Shown here: piece after piece, positions 9,001-14,250 of the stretch
Position numbering within the stretch: position 1 is the first letter of the stretch
Layout: each line of letters opens with the position of its first letter
DNA from: a candidate division Zixibacteria bacterium DG_27
Lineage (GTDB): Bacteria; Zixibacteria; MSB-5A5; DG-27
DNA: 14,250 nucleotides
Assembly: GCA_001302725.1 (NCBI GenBank)
Contig: LIZU01000012.1
Coordinates: 1 to 14,250, forward strand
Direction of reading: 5' to 3'
The notes under the pieces: model-generated
Told to the model about the DNA's origin: nothing
Seen by the model: only the letters and a program-made list of their open reading frames with translations
Databases searched by the model: none
Translations under genes and position numbers: made by a program

Positions 9001-9909
9001 TCAGAATTTCAAAACTCCTTCGGCGACCTTCAGCACCGAACCTGCGACCTCAACCGCGACGATGTTTTTGCCCTCCAGGTGAATTCTGACGTAGATACGA
9101 CTCGGGCGTCCCAATTCTGCGCCCTGATTTATGGTGAACTCCCGGGTCTTGGACTTCCCGAGCCTGAAGACCGTGACCATATAGCTTCCGAAACAGCCGG
9201 CGGCGGAGCCGGTTGCTGGATCTTCCGGCACCCCAAAGAAGGGGGCAAAGACTCTGGTGGTGACCTCACCAGCTCCGGGATGGTCAACCACGAAAGGCGC
9301 CACCGCGGTGGTGCCTGCGACTACCGACACTCTCTCCAAGACGCTCAAGTTTACCTTGACTCTCTTCAACGACTCCTCCGAGCGCAGGGGAATCATCAGA
9401 AACGGCGAGCCGGTGGAAATCACTTTTATGGGCAAATCCTCCGCCAACTCCGAGGTGGAGCTCAATCCCAAAAGTTCCACTATCTGTTTGCGGTCGCCAC
9501 CGTAGTCGGCGAACTTGGGAAGGGGCTGCCGCATGGTCAGGCACTCTTCTGCCCCGGAGAACCTCCTCCTGGTGACCTCGATTTTGCCGATCCCGAGCTC
9601 AAAAACAAGCTCCGTCTTCCCCCGGTCGAATTCGAAGTAGCCCTCCGTGGATAGAATGTGAGCGGTGCCTATTACCGGATGGCCGGCGAAGGGGATCTCG
9701 TGAGTCGGAGTGAAAATTCTCAATCTGAAATCGGCTTCGGGCCTCTCCGGAGGGAAAACGAAACTGGTCTCGGAGAGGTGCATCTCCCTTGCGATTTTCT
9801 GCATCAGGCCCTCCGAGAGGTCCTCCGGTTCGGTAATCACTGCCAGCGGATTCCCCGCAAAAGGGGTTTCGGTAAAGACGTCAACTTGGAAGAACTTGTA
9901 AGATTTCAT
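9001..9909 (-). CDS. PhzF-family isomerase/epimerase-like protein
   Basis: This belongs to the PhzF/YddE family, two-domain diaminopimelate-epimerase-like folds that usually catalyse proton-transfer isomerisations on small molecules. The 302 residues match the family's length. Motifs in order are FQVDVFTETPFAGNPLAV (7-24), LSETSFVFP (45-53) with the catalytic Glu at 47, FTPTHEIPFAGHPVIGTAH (66-84) with H77, and DPATGSAAGCFGSYM near residue 235. The conserved active-site residues are therefore present and the enzyme is probably active, but the substrate of most family members is unknown. It lies between folE and folP, an unusual place for this family. It begins at ATG behind a 174 bp gap carrying a promoter, and folP follows 33 bp later. 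A role on a pterin intermediate is conceivable but purely positional inference. Confidence 0.9.
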   Translation of the reverse strand: MKSYKFFQVDVFTETPFAGNPLAVITEPEDLSEGLMQKIAREMHLSETSFVFPPERPEADFRLRIFTPTHEIPFAGHPVIGTAHILSTEGYFEFDRGKTELVFELGIGKIEVTRRRFSGAEECLTMRQPLPKFADYGGDRKQIVELLGLSSTSELAEDLPIKVISTGSPFLMIPLRSEESLKRVKVNLSVLERVSVVAGTTAVAPFVVDHPGAGEVTTRVFAPFFGVPEDPATGSAAGCFGSYMVTVFRLGKSKTREFTINQGAELGRPSRIYVRIHLEGKNIVAVEVAGSVLKVAEGVLKF

Positions 9910-9953
9910 CTGCCACCACGAAAGACTTAAACTCCAAATCCAACTTCTGGGAA

Positions 9954-9971
9954 AGTGAGCAAGAACTCACT
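9954..9971 (-). promoter_or_regulatory. Inverted repeat at the start of the phzF transcript
   Basis: AGTGAG and CTCACT form a perfect 6-bp inverted repeat around a 6-base spacer. It lies immediately downstream of the predicted -10 box, about where transcription would begin. It could be a repressor operator or a small hairpin in the leader. Such a short repeat can arise by chance, so the regulatory reading is weak. Confidence 0.3.
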
Positions 9972-9979
9972 CAAAGCAC

Positions 9980-10008
9980 AAGATAAAAACTCCGGTCTTT
10001 TAAGTCAA
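9980..10008 (-). promoter_or_regulatory. Sigma70-type promoter for phzF-folP and downstream genes
   Basis: On the minus strand the sequence has TTGACT (10003-10008) as a -35 box and TATCTT (9980-9985) as a -10 box, separated by exactly 17 bases. Five of six and four of six positions match the TTGACA/TATAAT consensus. Transcription would start near 9973, about 64 bases before the phzF ATG. It sits in the only intergenic gap above 100 bp within the housekeeping run, which supports a real internal promoter for phzF, folP, cdaA and the genes after them. Confidence 0.6.
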
Positions 10009-10083
10009 CTCTGTGGAAAGTTTGGAATCTGTGAGTTAGGGCCTGTAAGATGGGAACCACAACCATCGTCGGTCTTCTGATTT

Positions 10084-10662
10084 CTACCTCCCTTTAAGCA
10101 GCGTTAAGGCCTCTGCCCTGGTGGTTTCCTCTTTCAGGATCCCGGTGAACGCTGAGGTGATCGTGACTATTCCCGGCTTCTTTAAGCCTCGCATGCTGAG
10201 ACAGAGCTGTTCGGCCTCCATCAGCACTAAAACTCCCTTTGGCCTTAAAACCTCCTGGATGGTGTCCGCTACCTGACTGGTCAACCGCTCCTGCAACTGG
10301 GGTCGGTGGGACAAGACTTCCACCGTTCGGACCAGTTGGGAAAACCCCGCAATGCGGCCTCCGTCCGGGATGTAAACGATGCCGACCTTTCCGAAGAAGG
10401 GGAGAAGATCGTGCTCGCACAGAGAATGGAAGTTGATGCCTTTGGTTGCAACCATTCCCCCCTCGGTGGTGGGCGATTCTTTGGAGCTCTGGAAGATCCC
10501 CGATTCGAGCTCCGCCTTGGGGTCCCGGGAGAGCCCCCAGAAAAACTCCTGATAGAAATCCGTAACCCTGCGGGCGGTTTCCTCCAGCCCGGGACGATCA
10601 GGGTTCTCCCCCAAAGCCCCCAGAAGCTCCCGCACCGCCTTCTCTGCTTTAGCTCTGTCCAC
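10084..10662 (-). CDS. folE: GTP cyclohydrolase I family protein with substituted active-site residues
   Basis: FolE converts GTP to dihydroneopterin triphosphate, the first step of folate synthesis. The 192-residue protein aligns over its whole length with bacterial FolE: helical N terminus with ENPDRPGLEETARRV (19-33), core FHSLCEHDLLPFFGKVGIVYIP (split 78-88 and 89-99), RPQLQERLT (120-128) and a C-terminal TSAFTGIL-type strand. Three usually conserved positions differ. The CEHH motif is CEHD (H to D at 85, a zinc ligand). The Lys after GLS is Gln (GFSQ, Q109). The His two residues before the second zinc Cys is Gln (EAEQLC, Q152). C82, H84, C154 and R158 remain. It may be a functional variant, may bind metal through Asp, or may have another activity. 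The GTG start overlaps ftsH by 14 bases, with GAGG about 12 bases upstream. Confidence 0.88.
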   Translation of the reverse strand: MDRAKAEKAVRELLGALGENPDRPGLEETARRVTDFYQEFFWGLSRDPKAELESGIFQSSKESPTTEGGMVATKGINFHSLCEHDLLPFFGKVGIVYIPDGGRIAGFSQLVRTVEVLSHRPQLQERLTSQVADTIQEVLRPKGVLVLMEAEQLCLSMRGLKKPGIVTITSAFTGILKEETTRAEALTLLKGR

Positions 10663-12640
10663 TCCCGGGAGTTACCTCTTTGGCCGATTCCAGTTCTTCC
10701 CCCCGCAGGATTTTGTCTATTTCCACTCCGTCCAGTATTTCCCTTTCCAAGAGCACTTCCGCCAGCTGGTGCAGTTTATCAATGTTGGCGCTCAAAAGCT
10801 CGGTCGCCCTCCCCTCGGCTCTGTCGATGATGGCTTTGACCTCCTGGTCGATTTCAATGGCGGTCTGTTCAGAATAGTCCCTCCTCTTGGCAATCTCCCT
10901 GCCCAGGAAGATCTCTTCTTCTTTTTTGCCGAAGGTCAGCGGTCCTAGCTTCTCTGACATTCCCCAGTCGCAGACCATTCTTCGAGCCAGGGCGGTGGCT
11001 CGTTCGATGTCGTTGCCGGCTCCGGTGGTATATTGATCGAAGACCAGTTTCTCCGCCACTCGGCCACCGAGAATAGAGGTCAGGGTTGTCTCCAGATACT
11101 CTTTGGAGTAAGTATGACGTTCGTCAATGGGTAAGTGATGAGTCAGCCCCAGGGCCATGCCTCGCGGGATGATGGTGACCTTGTGCACCGGATCGCTTCC
11201 GGGAAGGAGTTTCGCTACCAGGGCGTGCCCGGATTCGTGGTAAGAGGTGATCTTTTTCTCCTCGTCGGAGATCACCAGGCTGCGCCTCTCGGTGCCCATC
11301 ATCACCTTGTCCTTGGCGTTCTCGAAATCTGCCATGGTGACCTGGTCGCGGTTTCTCCTGGCAGCTAAAAGTGCGGCTTCGTTGACCAGGTTGGCCAGAT
11401 CCGCCCCTGAAAGCCCCGGGGTTCCGCGGGCTAAAACCGAGATATCGACATCTTCACCGACCTTGATTTTGCGAACGTGAACCTTCAGAATTCCCTCCCG
11501 GCCCCTAACGTCGGGGCTGCTGATCACAATCTGGCGATCGAAACGCCCCGGTCTCAAAAGGGCAGGATCCAAGACATCAGGACGGTTGGTGGCCGCCAGG
11601 AGGATGACTCCCTCGTTGGACTCAAATCCGTCCATCTCCACCAGTAACTGGTTTAGGGTTTGTTCCCTTTCGTCGTGCCCCCCACCCAGGCCAGCGCCGC
11701 GGTGTCTCCCGACGGCATCAATTTCGTCGATGAAGATTATGCAGGGAGCGTTTCTTTTCCCCTGGTCGAAAAGGTCTCGCACCCGGGAGGCTCCCACACC
11801 CACAAACATCTCCACAAAGTCAGAGCCGCTCATGGAGAAGAACGGTCCCCCCGCCTCCCCGGCGATTGCTTTGGCCAGTAAGGTCTTGCCGGTGCCCGGA
11901 GGACCCAAGAGCAGAGCACCCTTGGGGATTTTGCCTCCCAATTTCTGAAACTTGGCGGGGTCCTTGAGAAACCCGATGATCTCCGAGAGCTCCTCTTTGG
12001 CCTCGTCGCAGCCAGCGACATCACTGAAGGTGACCTTGGGTCGATCCCCCCCGGCCAGGAGCTTCGCCCGGCTCTTGCCAAAGGAGAAAACACCTCTGGC
12101 ACCTCCCTGCATCTGCCTGAACATCAAAAACCAGAAAAGGAGCAAAAAGAGCAGCCAGGGCAGGAAAGACAATATTAGTGACCACCCCATTCCCTTCTCC
12201 TTGGCGTTTATCTCCACTCCCTTAGCCTCCAACCTCTCCACCAAGTCTGGGTCCTCAAAGGGAATATGGACTTTGAATTCACTGTATGCCTGGGTTTTCC
12301 CTCCTGCCAGCTTGGAATAGGCGGCCGAAAACTCCCCGCTCAAGTCCTTTTCGATGAAGGTAACCTCCTTGATATTGTCCTCGTTCAACTGATCTATGAA
12401 CTCCGAGTAGGTTATCTCCACCATCTCCCTTTTGCCGGAGAGTTGATACTGGACGAAGAGGACCGTGATTAAGATGATCGCGGCCCAGAAGATCAAGGTC
12501 TTGGACATCCTCTTGAGGGGGTTACCGCCGCCCTTCCCCTCCGGAGGCATCTCCCCCCGAGGTGGTCTTCTGCGCCTATCATCTCGTTCTCCGGGAGGAA
12601 TTCGCCGCAGAATCTGCTTTTCTCTGTCGTTTGACATCAC
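10649..12640 (-). CDS. ftsH: ATP-dependent zinc metalloprotease FtsH
   Basis: FtsH is the hexameric inner-membrane AAA+ protease that degrades misfolded membrane proteins and short-lived regulators. The 663 residues include two membrane helices (about 48-65 and 153-174) flanking a roughly 85-residue periplasmic domain. The AAA module has Walker A GPPGTGKT (246-253), Walker B IIFIDEID (301-308), pore loop FVGVGA (279-284) and second region of homology RPGRFDR (364-370). The zinc protease site is HESGH (468-472) with D544 as the likely third ligand. The usual motif is HEAGH; Ser in the middle is tolerated. A 45-residue N-terminal cytoplasmic extension rich in Arg, Pro and Gly precedes the first helix; most FtsH proteins have only a few residues there. 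The start is GTG, directly followed by ATG (12637), which is an equally possible start. The stop overlaps folE. Confidence 0.97.
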   Translation of the reverse strand: MMSNDREKQILRRIPPGERDDRRRRPPRGEMPPEGKGGGNPLKRMSKTLIFWAAIILITVLFVQYQLSGKREMVEITYSEFIDQLNEDNIKEVTFIEKDLSGEFSAAYSKLAGGKTQAYSEFKVHIPFEDPDLVERLEAKGVEINAKEKGMGWSLILSFLPWLLFLLLFWFLMFRQMQGGARGVFSFGKSRAKLLAGGDRPKVTFSDVAGCDEAKEELSEIIGFLKDPAKFQKLGGKIPKGALLLGPPGTGKTLLAKAIAGEAGGPFFSMSGSDFVEMFVGVGASRVRDLFDQGKRNAPCIIFIDEIDAVGRHRGAGLGGGHDEREQTLNQLLVEMDGFESNEGVILLAATNRPDVLDPALLRPGRFDRQIVISSPDVRGREGILKVHVRKIKVGEDVDISVLARGTPGLSGADLANLVNEAALLAARRNRDQVTMADFENAKDKVMMGTERRSLVISDEEKKITSYHESGHALVAKLLPGSDPVHKVTIIPRGMALGLTHHLPIDERHTYSKEYLETTLTSILGGRVAEKLVFDQYTTGAGNDIERATALARRMVCDWGMSEKLGPLTFGKKEEEIFLGREIAKRRDYSEQTAIEIDQEVKAIIDRAEGRATELLSANIDKLHQLAEVLLEREILDGVEIDKILRGEELESAKEVTPGSGQS

Positions 12641-12646
12641 TACTTT

Positions 12647-13201
12647 TTAACTCGATTCTACCCCTTTGTTCCCGCCGGTGCCTTTGGCCTCAATCCCGTC
12701 CAGCTCCGCAATGAAGGGAAGGTGGCGGTACTTCTCGTTGAAATCCAATCCGTATCCGACCACAAAGGTGTCGGGGATTCTGAACCCCACATACTTTGTC
12801 GGTAGATCGAATTTCCTTTTGATCTGTTTCTCCAACAGGGCAACGATGGTCAGGGAGGCGGGACTGCGAAGGCTCAAGTCCTTGGCGAGGTAGTCGATGG
12901 TCAATCCGGTGTCGATGATGTCGTCGATCAGAAGGAGGTGGCGCCCCCGGACATTAGTGTTTAAGTCCTTCAGGAGCCTGACCACGCCGGAGCTGGAGGT
13001 GCCATCTCCGTAGCTGGAGACGGAGACAAAATCGATCTCGTGAGGGAAATCCAGGAGCCGGACCAAATCCGAAGTGAAGATGAAGCCTCCCCGCAGGATG
13101 CTGACAATTATGGGGTCTTTCCCCCGGAAGTCGGCGGAGATCTCCTCTCCCAACTCTTCCACTCTTCGTTTCAACTTCTCTTCAGAGACAATAACTCGCA
13201 C
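12647..13201 (-). CDS. hpt: Hypoxanthine phosphoribosyltransferase
   Basis: This cytoplasmic purine-salvage enzyme transfers phosphoribose from PRPP to hypoxanthine or guanine. The protein of about 184 residues has the family length. The PRPP-binding signature is LLLIDDIIDTGLTIDYL, with the two Asp residues in place. The C-terminal part has YVGFRIPDTFVVGYGLDF followed by EKYRHLPFIAEL, typical of bacterial Hpt. An earlier TTG (13213) gives four extra residues. I prefer GTG at 13201 because GAGG lies six bases upstream of it, while the only purine-rich stretch for the TTG abuts the codon. The gene overlaps the tilS stop by about 20 bases and ends 6 bases before ftsH. The order tilS-hpt-ftsH is one of the most conserved bacterial neighbourhoods. 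Confidence 0.95.
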   Translation of the reverse strand: MRVIVSEEKLKRRVEELGEEISADFRGKDPIIVSILRGGFIFTSDLVRLLDFPHEIDFVSVSSYGDGTSSSGVVRLLKDLNTNVRGRHLLLIDDIIDTGLTIDYLAKDLSLRSPASLTIVALLEKQIKRKFDLPTKYVGFRIPDTFVVGYGLDFNEKYRHLPFIAELDGIEAKGTGGNKGVESS

Positions 13202-14250
13202 CAGAAACCTCAACCTTCATTATCTTTTCGGAATCTTCTCTGACCCGAAAATCGTGATGGGGCCTGAAGCCCACCACCCAGGCGATCTTTTCCCCACTTA
13301 GAAGCAGTAAGACCTCGTCACGCACAATCTTGGGGACGGCGCTGTCGATGAAGAAGTCCGACAATTTCTTCTCGGCCTCCATCCCCAGAGGTTTAAACCT
13401 GTCGCCGGTTCTCTTAGTCCGCAGCCTGTATGGGGGCGAAAACCGCCCCAAATCGAAAAAAGCTGTCCAGGGAGGAGTAGCTTTGAGGTCTTCCGGCAAA
13501 TCTCTAACGTTAATCACCTCCCCGCGAACATCTATTCCCAGACCCTCCAGCTCACACTCTCCCGGCAAATCCAGCTTGTGTGTGGAGTTGTCTCTGCGGG
13601 GAAGAGAGAATATCAGCTTGTCCTTTCCCTTTTCAGCCAAAACTCCATCCGGGAGTTCTGCCCTGGCACCAGTTCTCGAGCCGCCAAGCGACAAAACCCT
13701 CGTCACCGACCGATAGGATAAAGGAGAGCTTCGAGGGCTCAATTTTGAGAAACAGGTGCGGACAATCACTCTCTTCAGGCTCAATTCATAATCCAAAAAT
13801 GAAGCCAAATCAAGGACAATTTTGCTGTCTTGGAGATGGCCTCCAAGCTTAGTTATCACTGCCTCGGCAATTTCGTTCAAAGCGGCGAGGTCGGTCTCTA
13901 ACACCTCTGCGGTGCGGTTCAAGACCTTCTTTAGATTTGGGTTGTAATTCTCCTTTAGATAAGGGATAAGTTCCCAACGCACCTTATTCCTTCGGATTTT
14001 GACATCGTAGTTACTGGAGTCGACACGATAGGAGAACTGACGCTCCTCTAGGTAGTTCAGGATCTCCTCACGATAAGAGTCCAGCAGGGGACGGATGAAA
14101 ATGCCACGTTTGTGGGGAATCGAAGCCAGTCCAGAGGTTGCCGAACCTCGGAGCAAGTTCAGAAGGAAGGTCTCGGCGCGATCGTCGGCGGTATGCCCCA
14201 AGGCTACCTTGCTGAAGCCCTCCTGTTTGCAGATCTCCTCGAAGAATCTG
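13182..14250 (-). CDS. tilS: tRNA(Ile)-lysidine synthase, 5' end outside the window
   Basis: TilS attaches lysine to C34 of the AUA-reading tRNA-Ile, converting its codon and amino-acid identity. The reading frame is open through the right edge; the visible part is about 355 residues. It begins within the N-type ATP pyrophosphatase domain, after the P-loop: VALGHTADDRAETFLLNLLR. Next come IRPLLDSYREEILNYL and DSSNYDVKIRRNKVRWELIP, family signatures of the tRNA-contacting region. The TilS C-terminal domain then contains GDRFKPLGMEAEKKLSDFFI and a WVVGFRPHHDFRV-like end. An apparent TTG start at 14201 is only an internal Leu codon, since homology continues upstream. It overlaps hpt at its 3' end, implying coupled translation. 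Confidence 0.95.
   Translation of the reverse strand, partial: RFFEEICKQEGFSKVALGHTADDRAETFLLNLLRGSATSGLASIPHKRGIFIRPLLDSYREEILNYLEERQFSYRVDSSNYDVKIRRNKVRWELIPYLKENYNPNLKKVLNRTAEVLETDLAALNEIAEAVITKLGGHLQDSKIVLDLASFLDYELSLKRVIVRTCFSKLSPRSSPLSYRSVTRVLSLGGSRTGARAELPDGVLAEKGKDKLIFSLPRRDNSTHKLDLPGECELEGLGIDVRGEVINVRDLPEDLKATPPWTAFFDLGRFSPPYRLRTKRTGDRFKPLGMEAEKKLSDFFIDSAVPKIVRDEVLLLLSGEKIAWVVGFRPHHDFRVREDSEKIMKVEVSGASYCL

Noticed and set aside
8497..9654. Two long plus-strand frames (166 and 191 codons) opposite folP and phzF
   Set aside because: Both genes on the minus strand carry complete family motifs; the plus-strand translations show none.
14199..14201. TTG at 14201 as the start of tilS
   Set aside because: The frame stays open to the window edge and upstream codons (…FSKVAL) continue the ATPase-domain homology; the P-loop must lie beyond the edge.

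Overview
The window is a tightly packed bacterial chromosome segment in which every supported gene lies on the minus strand, so it reads from the right edge to the left. No rRNA, tRNA, CRISPR array, insertion sequence or recombinase gene was recognised. The first gene, tilS, is cut by the right edge. From about 14250 down to 2052 is a conserved housekeeping run: tilS, hpt, ftsH, folE, a PhzF-family gene, folP, cdaA, obg, dprA, ptsH, ptsI and a bifunctional phosphoglucose/phosphomannose isomerase gene. Most junctions are overlaps or gaps under 60 bp, which suggests one or two long transcripts. The one larger gap, 174 bp between folE and phzF, holds a convincing sigma70-type promoter pointing into phzF, so a second transcript probably starts there.

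The genes cover tRNA-Ile lysidine modification (TilS), purine salvage (Hpt), membrane proteolysis (FtsH), pterin/folate synthesis (FolE, FolP), cyclic di-AMP synthesis (CdaA), ribosome assembly (Obg), DNA uptake processing (DprA), the general phosphotransferase proteins HPr and enzyme I, and fructose-6-phosphate-forming isomerisation. folB, folK, any PTS enzyme II, cdaR and glmM are absent from the window.

Left of 2052 the character changes. A MOT1-type sulfate/molybdate transporter gene has lost an internal piece and a reading frame near its 5' end. Beyond it, 780-899 is a degenerate, stop-containing copy of the last 39 codons of the neighbouring isomerase gene. A more AT-rich gene at 34-735 encodes a HEPN-domain protein with an intact RNase-type motif. 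This looks like an accessory, decaying junction beside the housekeeping operon.

Organism: a bacterium of middling G+C with many GTG and TTG starts (8 of 12 genes whose start lies in the window). The order tilS-hpt-ftsH-folE-folP resembles Actinobacteria. The folP-cdaA adjacency and bifunctional Pgi/Pmi also fit candidate phyla around the Bacteroidetes/Chlorobi-Zixibacteria group. I cannot place it further. I do not see a clearly new multi-gene system. The points most worth a second look are the FolE with three substituted active-site positions next to a PhzF gene, the isomerase-tail remnant, and the orphan HEPN gene.
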